Shown here piece after piece: positions 19,077 to 27,766 of a DNA stretch of 64,000 nt; the first letter of the stretch is position 1; every line of letters begins with the position of its first letter. The stretch lies in contig NZ_OY781091.1 in NCBI RefSeq assembly GCF_963676275.1, positions 310,001 to 374,000 on the forward strand, read 5' to 3'. This stretch comes from an uncultured Cohaesibacter sp. Its GTDB lineage: Bacteria; Pseudomonadota; Alphaproteobacteria; Rhizobiales; Cohaesibacteraceae. The translations under genes were made by a program, and so were the position numbers. Below the pieces are notes generated by a model. It saw nothing but the letters and a program-made list of their open reading frames with translations, was not told the origin of the DNA and did no database searches.

Positions 19077-19847
19077 TTATTGATCTCTGGCCAGAAAACG
19101 GGGTGAAATGCCATAGCTTCTCTTGATCCAGCGGTTCATGTGGCTCTGGTCTGAAAATCCTGCCAAACAGGCAGCGTCAGCCAAAGGCTTGCCCTGCCTT
19201 ATATGTCTGCAGGCTGCATGAATGCGTGCTGCTGTGACCAATTGAAAGGGGGATACACCATAAGCCCTTCGGAAGGCCCGAGACAGATGTTCCGGCGAGA
19301 TGCCTGCCAGACTGGATAATTCTGCCAGTTTCATTGGTGAAAGGGGATCGTCCAGGATCCTGTCATAGACATTCGCCAATCGCTCAGGAGGGGCTGCGTT
19401 GGTGCCAGCATCACATTCCGCAGGAATTGATAGCAGCCATTCAGAAAGGGCCAACTCCGTTTCGTTTCCAGTATCAAGCGCCTCAAAGAGCTTGATGGCC
19501 AGACCCGGCTTCTGTGAAATATGCGTAAAATCGCGGAACCTGATATCCAGTTCTGCCACGGAAAGCCCGGTCGCTTGCGCCAATTGGATTGGATCAAAAT
19601 ACAAGGCCCGGTAATTCCAGCCTGTTTCATCGAATGTTGCTGCGCTGTGCAAGGTTCCCGGCGCGATCACTAAAACATCACCAGAAGTCGCTGTTCCCGT
19701 ATGGCGGGCACAGCGATAGCGCTTGGCGCCTCCACGATATACCGCAAAGACAAATTCATCGTGCCAATGTGGCGCATACTTGTAGCTGTCAACATGGCTA
19801 TCGAGTATTGCTACGCCACCAAAGAGCTTCGAGTGTGTTAAATCCAT
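19077..19847 (-). CDS. AraC family transcriptional regulator
   Basis: This 256-residue protein has an N-terminal cupin-type sensing domain (HWHDEFVFAVYRGGAKRYRC, GDVLVIAPGTLHSA) and a C-terminal double helix-turn-helix (about 165-256; LAELSSLAGISPEHLSRAFR, YGVSPFQLVTAARIH, LADAACLAGFSDQSHMNRWI). It is a member of the group often linked to amino acid transport or metabolism. It lies directly upstream of the racemase-family gene, which it may control. The ligand is unknown. No clear Shine-Dalgarno sequence precedes the start. Confidence 0.92.
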   Translation of the reverse strand: MDLTHSKLFGGVAILDSHVDSYKYAPHWHDEFVFAVYRGGAKRYRCARHTGTATSGDVLVIAPGTLHSAATFDETGWNYRALYFDPIQLAQATGLSVAELDIRFRDFTHISQKPGLAIKLFEALDTGNETELALSEWLLSIPAECDAGTNAAPPERLANVYDRILDDPLSPMKLAELSSLAGISPEHLSRAFRRAYGVSPFQLVTAARIHAACRHIRQGKPLADAACLAGFSDQSHMNRWIKRSYGISPRFLARDQ

Positions 19848-19927
19848 TGTCGCAGTTTATCGCCTGAATGGCCTTTGATCTAGGCGGAGCAAATGTAATC
19901 ATTCGCTTCGTGCCTAGCCTTCAGCCA

Positions 19928-20167
19928 CTATAGCCTCAAATCGGCCCCAAAACGGTCATTCACCAATATGCCGATTTTCTGGGAAGCCTCCAAGCTGGTT
20001 CTGAAGGCGTGAAAAATCAACGCGCCTCCAAAGCCGTGTCTTTGAAAATCTTCATCGACAGCTTGCGCCCTGCCATGCAGCATGAGATTGCGCAACAAAG
20101 TGAGTTTTGAATAACCCGAATTCGGAACAAAATCATCAATACTGATAAAAACAACTAAGTAAAACAA
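19928..20167 (-). pseudogene. Remnant of a GNAT acetyltransferase gene
   Basis: An open frame of 79 residues contains the core acetyl-CoA-binding region of a GNAT enzyme: GRAQAVDEDFQRHGFGGALI, then FHAFRTSLEASQKIGI, and a C-terminal RFGADLRL resembling the usual FYxRFGF end. The segment between these, which should hold another 15 or so residues, is missing, and the N-terminal half of the domain is gone. The gene is therefore truncated and internally deleted. The pattern is closest to GNATs of the TacT-like or general YhbS type. No antitoxin-like gene is adjacent. Confidence 0.5.
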
Positions 20168-20386
20168 CGTGGTTACGTGTGATCAAAAAAGCACAACAAC
20201 CTATAATTACGGGAAATTGTTATGAATATCCAAAATAACTTCATTCCCGAGGCTGCAGGTAAGGAGTGGGTAACATTTCGCCAGCTATTCTACTTTAAGG
20301 GCACATTCTAATAGTTTTTCGCGCAACCTGGCATGCTTTGCATCTGACGGGTTGTGGGTTTCTACGCATCGATTGGAGTCTGCCCA
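20168..20386. other. A+T-rich leader upstream of a chemoreceptor gene
   Basis: No gene is seen between the GNAT remnant and the next chemoreceptor. The sequence is A+T-rich and probably contains the chemoreceptor promoter. Together with the GNAT remnant it forms a 540-bp stretch without an intact gene. Confidence 0.5.
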
Positions 20387-22066
20387 ATGAAGAAGATCTT
20401 CCGCTCACTCTCAACCAAATTATACGCGTTGGTGGGATTCTTTACCCTCGCTTTCCTCGTTCTGCTGGCCTATCAGATCCAGACGCTCAGCACCCATCTT
20501 GCCGAATCCAAGCGCACAGAAACCAAGGGTGCTGTCGAGGCCGCCTATTATATCGCTGACTATTATCACAAGAAGGCGCTGAAAGGTGAGTTGTCCGACG
20601 AGGAAGCGCAGGAAATAGCCAAGAATGCCGTCAGGGGCATGCGCTATCAGAAAACGCAATATGTCTTCGTCTATGACTATAACTATTACAACGTAGCGCA
20701 TCCGGTCCAGCCTGAGAAGGAAGGCAAGGATCTTTCCATGGTCAAGGATGGCAAAGGCAAGCTCTATGTTCAGGAATTTGTCAATCAGGCCAAACAACAT
20801 GGCGAAGGCTTCGTGCAATATTGGTGGAAAGACACCAAGGGCGTATTCCACGAGAAGCAGAGCTTTGTGATGGGCTTTGAGCCATGGGGCTGGATGATCG
20901 GCTCGGGCATGCTGGTCGACAGCATCAACGGCGTGCTCTGGGATGCGACGTTGCATGCAGGCGCCATCACCGGGTTGCTCATCCTGTTTGCCGCTGTCTT
21001 TGGCACATTGATGGTGCGCTCCATTACCCGCCCATTGGCAAAACTGACCTCTGAAATGTTGCAGATCGCTGATCAGCAGCTTGACATCGAAGTGTCCGGG
21101 CTGGAACGCAAGGATGAAATCGGTGATATGGGTCGTGCGGTTGAAACCTTCCGCCACAATGCGATTGAAAGGCTGAAACTGGTCGAGCAGGAAAAGGCCA
21201 ATGATGCACAACGCATGCGTAATGCCGAACGTGTCACTGCCCTGATCTCCGAATTCCGCGAGACGGTCTCTGAAAATCTGGGTACGGTTTCTGCGCAAAC
21301 CGAAGAAATGGAACGTGCCGCAGACGAGTTGAGCAATGTTGCCGTGCAAACCGAAAGCAGCTCGACGCAAGCTGCGACAGCCTCGGAAGACGCATCCAAC
21401 AATGTTCAGACCGTTGCCTCCGCTGCCGAGGAATTGAGCGCCTCGATCAACGAGATCATGCAGCAGGCCGTGCGCAGCCGCGAAGTTGTGGCCACCGCCA
21501 CTTCCGAAGCGCGCATGTCCAATGAAAAGGTTGCCGAGCTTGACAATGCATCCCGTAAAATCGGCGAAGTTGTCAGCCTCATTCAGGCCATTGCCGAGCA
21601 GACCAATCTGCTGGCGCTGAACGCTACCATCGAAGCGGCAAGAGCTGGCGACGCTGGCAAGGGCTTTGCCGTTGTGGCCGCTGAGGTCAAGGAACTGGCC
21701 AATCAGACCTCCAAGGCAACCGAGGAGATCGCCTCACTGATCAATGCCATCCAGTCCTCGAGCCGCGAAACGGTCGACGCCATTTCAAAGATCACGGTTG
21801 TGATGGGCGAAGTGGATGGCTACACCTCGGCAATAGCATCCGCTGTTGACCAGCAAAGCGCTGCCACCGGCGAGATTGCCCGAAATGTCCAGCAGGCAGC
21901 CAAGAGCACCAGCTCGGCTTCAAGCAACATGAATGACGTGCGCGAGAAGGTGAAAGTCACCACCCAATCGGCAGAAATCGTCAAGGATGCGACCGGTGCG
22001 CTCAAGGGCAGTGCCTATGATCTGCGCAGCCGTATCGAGTCTTTCCTTGAACAGGTTGCTTCATAA
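20387..22066 (+). CDS. Methyl-accepting chemotaxis protein with single Cache sensor
   Basis: This 559-residue receptor has the same build as the one at 4427-6103. It has TM1 (about 11-29), a periplasmic sCache_2-type domain with [28 protein letters not shown] and [17 protein letters not shown]2 (about 189-210), HAMP and a signalling domain with tip [19 protein letters not shown]. The binding region differs from the first receptor, so the ligand may differ. I chose the ATG at 20387 (MKKIFRSLS), which has GGAGT 7 bases upstream, over an ATG 11 codons earlier. It is monocistronic, with its own terminator. Confidence 0.93.
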   Translation: MKKIFRSLSTKLYALVGFFTLAFLVLLAYQIQTLSTHLAESKRTETKGAVEAAYYIADYYHKKALKGELSDEEAQEIAKNAVRGMRYQKTQYVFVYDYNYYNVAHPVQPEKEGKDLSMVKDGKGKLYVQEFVNQAKQHGEGFVQYWWKDTKGVFHEKQSFVMGFEPWGWMIGSGMLVDSINGVLWDATLHAGAITGLLILFAAVFGTLMVRSITRPLAKLTSEMLQIADQQLDIEVSGLERKDEIGDMGRAVETFRHNAIERLKLVEQEKANDAQRMRNAERVTALISEFRETVSENLGTVSAQTEEMERAADELSNVAVQTESSSTQAATASEDASNNVQTVASAAEELSASINEIMQQAVRSREVVATATSEARMSNEKVAELDNASRKIGEVVSLIQAIAEQTNLLALNATIEAARAGDAGKGFAVVAAEVKELANQTSKATEEIASLINAIQSSSRETVDAISKITVVMGEVDGYTSAIASAVDQQSAATGEIARNVQQAAKSTSSASSNMNDVREKVKVTTQSAEIVKDATGALKGSAYDLRSRIESFLEQVAS

Positions 22067-22100
22067 TCGGCCTGTCAGCAGACAGCATTGTGAGATATTG

Positions 22101-22128
22101 AAAGGGCGGCCAGTGGCCGCCCTTTCTG
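22101..22128 (+). terminator. Terminator after the chemoreceptor gene
   Basis: An 11-bp stem AAAGGGCGGCC / GGCCGCCCTTT closes a 3-base loop; the U tract is short (TTT then CTG). The rest of the gap to 22365 holds nothing recognisable. Confidence 0.8.
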
Positions 22129-22365
22129 CGCTTGTCTTGGAGATGAAATCAGCTTTATGGCAAGAGCAAAGCGCACCGAACTGTTGGTTCACCGAGCCGT
22201 GAAGAGCAGTGAAGAGGAAAAACCGCCAAGGTCCACCCTCGGCCTGACCTCCTGCCCCGAAGGGCTATCATCCGCTCTCTTGCGAATGGCTGGCCTGAAG
22301 AGACGGCGCGTCCCGGCTCTTCAGGTCCTGTCGCACAAAGGCATCAGGCCTCTGGCTCCAGTCAG

Positions 22366-22668
22366 TCATGAGGCTCCCGGCTGCTCATTGGGAGCCTTCT
22401 TCTTCATGGTAGGATGCGGTTCGGGACACATGGGGACGATATTGTGTCCCGAACCGCCCAGTGCGGTCCGAAGCTTGAGTTCGATTAACCGCTCCAGTCT
22501 TAGATTAGGATTGGCAAGGGCATCTTTTCCGCCGATCGCCTGCAAAGCGGTTTCCAGCAGAGCTGTGGCCAGTAAATCACTGAGGAAACCGAAACCAATG
22601 CGCTCCGCCTTTTGCTTACAGGACGTCAAATCGCGAATGAGTTCCGTAACTTGGAAGTCATTAGTCAT
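22366..22668 (-). CDS. Small hypothetical protein downstream of a GNAT gene
   Basis: I do not recognise this 100-residue protein. Its first 70 residues look like real protein, mostly amphipathic helix (LIRDLTSCKQKAERIGFGFL, LLATALLETALQAIGG). It starts 11 bases after the stop of the GNAT gene on the same strand, so it is probably co-transcribed. The last 30 codons overlap a 15-bp perfect inverted repeat (22416-22430 with 22443-22457) and a second smaller one (22371-22378 with 22390-22397), so that end may be constrained by RNA structure rather than by protein function. The protein may in fact be shorter in relatives. Confidence 0.5.
   Translation of the reverse strand: MTNDFQVTELIRDLTSCKQKAERIGFGFLSDLLATALLETALQAIGGKDALANPNLRLERLIELKLRTALGGSGHNIVPMCPEPHPTMKKKAPNEQPGAS
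22416..22457 (-). repeat. 15-bp perfect inverted repeat with 12-base loop
   Basis: GCGGTTCGGGACACA at 22416-22430 is exactly repeated in inverse at 22443-22457. It would form a very stable RNA hairpin on either strand. It lies inside the 3' part of the small gene at 22366-22668, and there is no T run after it on the minus strand, so it is not a textbook terminator. It could stabilise the 3' end of the transcript or act as an attenuator. Confidence 0.8.
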
Positions 22669-22678
22669 GGGAAAAGTC

Positions 22679-23842
22679 CTACATTGCCGAAGCCACAGCC
22701 CCCTCGAGAATACCCGGTCTCGACCATTGTCCTTCAGGACGAATGATGCGATATGGGTCATCAGTTAGTGAGATGGCATCATTGGCTGGGTGAATTTCGT
22801 CTAGCATTTCAACAAAATCGATACCGGAGAAGTCAAACTCGGTCGCATCGTCCTTGACGTTGAAGCCGAAATGCTTCCAGAAATGCAGCAAATCCTTGCG
22901 TGCGTGGCCATAGATCCGCCGGAACCCCTTGGCCCGGCAGAGGTCTACCGAAGCGCGCACAATCTGGAAGGCGACGCGACTTTTCCGATATTCCTTGCGG
23001 ATCGCCAGACGCTCCAGCTTGGCAAAATCGCCAAAGAAGCGCAGGCGCATGCAGCCGACCGGCTCGTCATTCACATAGGCCAGCAGATGCGTTGCGGCAA
23101 AATCATTGCCATCAAATTCCTCGTCATAGGGGCAGCTCTGTTCGCCGATATAGACGGCACTGCGAATGGCGGCCACTTTCATCAGATCGTTGATCTCGTG
23201 CACGACGGTAATGCCCGTCGGATAAAGACCCCTCTCATAGCTGTCATAGCGAGGGCGTTGGGATTGCCTTGCCTTGTCTGATCGTGCCAGAATGAACAGA
23301 TCCTGATGCTCGAAACCGTCAAGAGCAAAGCCCTTGACAAAGCCCAGCCGCAGCATCGCCCGTTCCCCATGCGCCGTTGCTGCGCGGGAAATCATGTCGA
23401 CATGGGCGTAGCGCGGAGAGGCAAAATGGTCGAGCATGGTATTCATGCCAACGGCAAGAATACCGGGTGTGAATAGTGCCCAAACATAAATGATAGCCGG
23501 GGATTCTCCTTGACGCACCATGCAGTCAAGAGGAGGATTATGCAGATCCAGCGTTCCCTCCAAAAGCTGTCGCTTGCCTTTCTGATTCAACAGGAGGAAC
23601 GCATGAAAGCCTTCGGGTTTTTCGGAATCATGTTTAGAAAACAACCAGATAGAGTCGGGATTATGGTTGGCCACTTTCAAAATGACGTCAGGTCTGGTAA
23701 GCGCGCCGATGGCTGCTTCTGCTTGAACCAGGAGCCTGGTGACATTCATCAGGTCGACATGATTGGTCACCTTCACTCGGGCCAGCGCCCGCTGAAGTGC
23801 ATGCTTATTCACTGAGTCGTCTGTCGCTGTATGTGGGATCAT
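22679..23842 (-). CDS. Two-lobed GNAT family N-acetyltransferase
   Basis: This is a 387-residue protein. The C-terminal half (about 205-330) is a clear GNAT domain: SAVYIGEQSCPYDEEFDGND, AYVNDEPVGCMRLRFFGDFA, LERLAIRKEYRKSRVAFQIV and an end FWKHFGF. The N-terminal half looks like a second, degenerate acetyltransferase-type lobe (YVWALFTPGILAVGMNTMLD). The substrate is unknown. A divergent LysR gene begins 96 bp away and may control it, and a small gene follows 11 bp downstream. The start ATG is the first of the frame and was not tested against alternatives. Confidence 0.8.
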   Translation of the reverse strand: MIPHTATDDSVNKHALQRALARVKVTNHVDLMNVTRLLVQAEAAIGALTRPDVILKVANHNPDSIWLFSKHDSEKPEGFHAFLLLNQKGKRQLLEGTLDLHNPPLDCMVRQGESPAIIYVWALFTPGILAVGMNTMLDHFASPRYAHVDMISRAATAHGERAMLRLGFVKGFALDGFEHQDLFILARSDKARQSQRPRYDSYERGLYPTGITVVHEINDLMKVAAIRSAVYIGEQSCPYDEEFDGNDFAATHLLAYVNDEPVGCMRLRFFGDFAKLERLAIRKEYRKSRVAFQIVRASVDLCRAKGFRRIYGHARKDLLHFWKHFGFNVKDDATEFDFSGIDFVEMLDEIHPANDAISLTDDPYRIIRPEGQWSRPGILEGAVASAM

Positions 23843-23938
23843 GTTGCGTACTCTGCTTAGGTTCTGCCAATATGCGGCATACTATCGTGGTGAAGGGCCT
23901 CAAGGCTTGCGTAAATGTTGATTAGGGGATGTGCATAA

Positions 23939-24961
23939 ATGGATAACCCATGGGCGAATGTCGATTGGGATCTGGTCCGGGTCTTTCTCGCAGTGGCGGA
24001 GAAGGGTAGCTTCAAGGGAGCAGCGGATTCCATCACCATGTCGATCAACACCATCCGCAAGACGATTGAGAGAATGGAAGACCAGTTTGGTTATCCACTT
24101 TTCTTCCGTGAACCGAACGGACTGCGCCTCACGGCCGAAGGCCGTAGGGTTGTCGTATCTGCCCGCGAGGTGGAACATTCGATGAATGATCTCTGGCGCA
24201 CGGCTTCTGCGAGCGCCAACACCATGAAGGGTCCCATTCGCGTTGCCATAACCGAAGGGCTGGGCACTTTCTGGCTCATTCCGCAATTGAGTGAGTTCGT
24301 GGAGGATGTCGCCGGCATCAACCGGATCGAATTGCAATGCGCCATCAAATCCGTCGATGTGATGCGGCTCGAGGCTGATATTTCGGTACAGCTGGAGGAA
24401 CCAACCAACCCGGATCTGATCCGCCGCAAGCTCGGCAAGCTGCATCTCGTACCATGGGCGAGCACGCAATATATCGAGCGTTTTGGCGTGCCGCGCAGCA
24501 TTCTGGAGCTGTCCGAACATCGGGTCGTCGAGCAGGATGCGGACCGGCCAAAGAATTTTGATCTCGCCGAACTGTTCGGCGCCGGTGTGGCCGAGCGCAT
24601 GGTTGCGATCCGAACCAACTTTTCTTCCGCCCATTATTGGGCCATTGCCAAGGGCGTGGGGCTTGGCATGCTTCCCAGTTATGCCCGTCTCATTGGCGGC
24701 AATGTCGAGCCGGTGGATATTCCCGGCCTCAGGCTTTCCCTCGATATCTGGATGACCTGCCATCCGGAGGTTCTGAAGTCTGCGCGTCACCGGCTCTTTG
24801 TTGACTGGCTCGTATCCTGCTTCAGCTCGCACAGATATCCATGGTTCCAGGATGAGTTCCTGACCCCGGCGCAAATCGAGGAAAGATCCGAGCCTGCGCT
24901 CATCAAGGAATATTTTGACGGCTTCGTGGCTCAGGCCGATCGCTGGATCAAGTCGAGCTGA
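23939..24961 (+). CDS. LysR family transcriptional regulator
   Basis: This 340-residue protein has an N-terminal winged helix-turn-helix (about 8-66; VFLAVAEKGSFKGAADSITM, then PLFFREPNGLRLTAEGR) and a C-terminal periplasmic-binding-protein-like effector domain. It is slightly longer than the usual 300 residues, with an extra C-terminal tail of about 30 residues (EEYFDGFVAQADRW-like). It is transcribed divergently from the GNAT gene, so it probably regulates that gene and itself from the shared 96-bp region. The effector is unknown. Confidence 0.92.
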   Translation: MDNPWANVDWDLVRVFLAVAEKGSFKGAADSITMSINTIRKTIERMEDQFGYPLFFREPNGLRLTAEGRRVVVSAREVEHSMNDLWRTASASANTMKGPIRVAITEGLGTFWLIPQLSEFVEDVAGINRIELQCAIKSVDVMRLEADISVQLEEPTNPDLIRRKLGKLHLVPWASTQYIERFGVPRSILELSEHRVVEQDADRPKNFDLAELFGAGVAERMVAIRTNFSSAHYWAIAKGVGLGMLPSYARLIGGNVEPVDIPGLRLSLDIWMTCHPEVLKSARHRLFVDWLVSCFSSHRYPWFQDEFLTPAQIEERSEPALIKEYFDGFVAQADRWIKSS

Positions 24962-25230
24962 AGGTCGAGGCGGTCAACCCCATCTCAATTCCAAACGGAC
25001 ATGGTGGCCCATTGCCCGCCAACTGCGGACAATTATCAGTCAGCCGGGCAGTATGCGGCCTAATCGCCCGGTCGAAATGGTGTGCCCAATGGCCCATTTC
25101 CTTCAATAATCATGCTTTTTGCCGAATATCCCGACTGCATTAGGCCTATATTGACGTTTTTACTGAGATAATCGGTCGCAGTATTTCTTCGTGAAGCCAA
25201 CCTGCAATTCCGGAGTTCAGAAGCAAAGAT

Positions 25231-27630
25231 ATGTCGCCCATAACAGATATTTCGCGCAGGAAGCAGATTTACAAGCTCTTGCTGCGCGCAGTCTTTGGGA
25301 CCTTGTTGATTATACTGTCCCTCCATCTGCTGGATGTTCGGCCGGGCGAGCCGATGAGCTTCATTGTCATTTTTTCCATTCTGGCTGGCGCTGCCTTTCT
25401 GCAATTGTCCTCCCATGCAAAAGAGCACAAAAAGCGCATGACGATCGTCAGCGACATTCTCAACTCCTTCTGCGATATTGTGGTCATCAAGAATTACGAG
25501 GGCAAATTCGTCTTCTGCAACGAAGCTGCTGCAAGGCTGTATGATAGCAGTCCACAGGACATGGTCGGAAAGGACGATTTTCATTTCACGAAGGACAGGG
25601 AACAGTCCGACTTTTTGCGCACCAACGCCCAGCAGGTGATGAATGAATTCAGAAGGCAGGAAATACTTGAGGAGCTGACCGACGCCAAGACGGGAGAACA
25701 GCGCTACCACAAGTCGATCAAGATCCCCTATCGGGACGCCGTCGGGGAGCGCAAAATACTCATCGTTGCCAAGGATGTGTCCGACATTGTCGCGCTCAAG
25801 GAAGAAGCGGATCGCAACAAGATGCGGTTGCAGCATGTGCTGGATGTTTCGCAGGAAGGCCTGTGGGAATGGAATGTGGTGACCAATGAGGTTCGCCATA
25901 ATGATCATTGGGAAGTAATCACCGGTATCAGCAACAGTGATAACACCCTCAAGGAATTTGTCGGCTGCATTCTGCCCGAGGATCTCAAGCCGGTTCAGCG
26001 TGCTCTTCGGGACCTGCTGGACCATAATCGCCCTTACAGCATCGAATTCAGGATCCTGCGTCCGAATGGCGAGATCGTCTGGGTCTGGGATCGCGGCAAG
26101 ATTGCCGAATATGATGCCGAGGGCAAACCGCTCTGGCTTGTCGGCATCATTCTGGATGTTACCTCGGAGAAACGAAGCCAGCAGAGAATTACCAATCTGG
26201 CCTATTATGACCAGTTGACGGGGCTGCTCAATCGCGCCCAGTTTGAAGTGGCCCTCACCGATGCGATCGAAACGAACGCGCGGCAGGGCATCTTCAGCGC
26301 TTTGCTGTTTCTCGATCTGGACCGTTTCAAGCTGCTTAATGACAGCTATGGCCATCATATGGGCGACAAATTGCTTCAGGCGGTCTCGGACCGGCTGCGC
26401 AATGGCGACGAAGGAAATGCCGTCATCGCCCGCTTTGGCGGTGATGAATTTGTTATCCTGCTGCCACGTCTGGGCAGGGACCCTAAAGCCGCTTATGACA
26501 CAGCGCAGGATTTCGCCAACCGGATCCTGAAAGAAATTTCCCGTGCCTTCACGCTCAAAAGCGAGGTTCAGGCCGTGGAAATCGAATATGCCATCACCGC
26601 CAGCGCAGGGGGCATCATCTTCAGTTCAGGCGACATGACCGCTGAAAAGGTGTTGCAACTGGCAGATACCGCGCTCTACAGGGTCAAGTCGGAAGGGGGC
26701 GCCTCGGCGGTCATCTTCGACATCAGCATGCATAATGAACTGGCCCATGCCAGCGAGTTGCAGAAGTCGATCCACAAGGGGATCGAAAACAGGGAATTCA
26801 CCATCTATATCCAGCCGAAATATGACGCCGCAGAGAAGATCACCGGCGGTGAGGCCCTTGTCCGCTGGATCCATCCTGTGCATGGGGTGTTGCGCCCCAG
26901 CAGCTTCATCAGGATGATCGAGGAAAATAACATCATCCTGCCCATCGGCAAGATGGTGCTTGAACAGGCCTGCCAACAGCTCAAGCAGTGGCAGTCAATC
27001 CCGGCCACCAGACATCTTGAATTGTCGATCAATCTCAGCGCCAAGCAGATTTGGCACAATAGTTTCGTGCAAGATTTCATCGCGCTTGTCGAACCATATG
27101 AAATCGATCACTCCAAGCTGGTGGTTGAAGTCACCGAAAGCGTGCTCATTCAGGATATTCGGGATGCGACAGACAAGCTGACCCGGCTCAAGGCCTACGG
27201 ATTTTCCATATCGCTTGATGATTTCGGAACCGGCTACTCGTCTCTGAGCTATCTCAAGTCGCTGCCGATCGACGAAATCAAGATTGACAGGACATTCATT
27301 CAGGATCTCACCCGCAATGAGCAGACCCGGATCATGGTAAAATCCATCATTGAACTGGCACGAAATTTCAAGATGCGGGTCATCTCCGAAGGCGTCGAGA
27401 CCAGAGAGCAACTGGCCATGCTCAAGCAGATGGGGGTGTCTGCCTTCCAGGGCTACTATTTCAGCAAACCCCTATCGCTCGACGATATGGACCTGCTCCT
27501 GCTCAACGGGCTGCTCGCCAAGGGCAAAGACCATGGCCCAGAACGGTCCGGAGAGAAGATACCGGATCAGCGGCTGACCGATCAGGAAGACGCGATTACC
27601 AGTGAGCATCTGACCAAGGATACCGCCTAG
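25231..27630 (+). CDS. Membrane PAS-PAS-GGDEF-EAL protein (c-di-GMP synthesis/breakdown)
   Basis: This 799-residue protein has two N-terminal membrane helices (about 12-30 and 40-58). A PAS domain (about 75-185) and a second PAS with PAC (about 200-320) follow, then GGDEF (about 325-495) and EAL (about 510-765). The cyclase signature RFGGDEF is intact (residues 403-407), but the inhibitory RxxD site before it is absent. The EAL domain keeps its catalytic set: GGEALVRW (E541), NLSAKQ, VTESVL, DDFGTGYSS, KIDRTF and EGVET. Both activities are therefore plausible. Its likely output is biofilm or motility control, and a PilZ chemoreceptor lies 7 kb away. Confidence 0.93.
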   Translation: MSPITDISRRKQIYKLLLRAVFGTLLIILSLHLLDVRPGEPMSFIVIFSILAGAAFLQLSSHAKEHKKRMTIVSDILNSFCDIVVIKNYEGKFVFCNEAAARLYDSSPQDMVGKDDFHFTKDREQSDFLRTNAQQVMNEFRRQEILEELTDAKTGEQRYHKSIKIPYRDAVGERKILIVAKDVSDIVALKEEADRNKMRLQHVLDVSQEGLWEWNVVTNEVRHNDHWEVITGISNSDNTLKEFVGCILPEDLKPVQRALRDLLDHNRPYSIEFRILRPNGEIVWVWDRGKIAEYDAEGKPLWLVGIILDVTSEKRSQQRITNLAYYDQLTGLLNRAQFEVALTDAIETNARQGIFSALLFLDLDRFKLLNDSYGHHMGDKLLQAVSDRLRNGDEGNAVIARFGGDEFVILLPRLGRDPKAAYDTAQDFANRILKEISRAFTLKSEVQAVEIEYAITASAGGIIFSSGDMTAEKVLQLADTALYRVKSEGGASAVIFDISMHNELAHASELQKSIHKGIENREFTIYIQPKYDAAEKITGGEALVRWIHPVHGVLRPSSFIRMIEENNIILPIGKMVLEQACQQLKQWQSIPATRHLELSINLSAKQIWHNSFVQDFIALVEPYEIDHSKLVVEVTESVLIQDIRDATDKLTRLKAYGFSISLDDFGTGYSSLSYLKSLPIDEIKIDRTFIQDLTRNEQTRIMVKSIIELARNFKMRVISEGVETREQLAMLKQMGVSAFQGYYFSKPLSLDDMDLLLLNGLLAKGKDHGPERSGEKIPDQRLTDQEDAITSEHLTKDTA

Positions 27631-27718
27631 TGCGTCACGCTCCCCCGCGCGCTCACCTTGCTGATGCGCGCCTTGAGGCGAGCAAGCCTGCACGAAATGT
27701 GCCTCAACTTGCGTTGCC

Positions 27719-27754
27719 GGCAAGGACGGGGCAGGACCACCCACCATCCTTGCC
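27719..27754. terminator. Inverted repeat between convergent genes
   Basis: GGCAAGGA and TCCTTGCC are separated by 20 bases, with two further pairs beyond a mismatch, in the short gap between the GGDEF-EAL gene and fucD. There is no T run, so factor-independent termination is only possible, not shown. Confidence 0.35.
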
Positions 27755-27766
27755 AGCGGGGCTCGC

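Noticed and set aside
22157..22768. Plus-strand open frame of 203 codons near the GNAT gene
   Set aside because: It is Arg/Ser/Pro-rich without domain pattern and opposes a more protein-like minus-strand gene.
25060..26358. Minus-strand open frame of 432 codons opposite the PAS/GGDEF gene
   Set aside because: The sense strand encodes clear PAS and GGDEF domains; the antisense frame runs past its start into the upstream gap.
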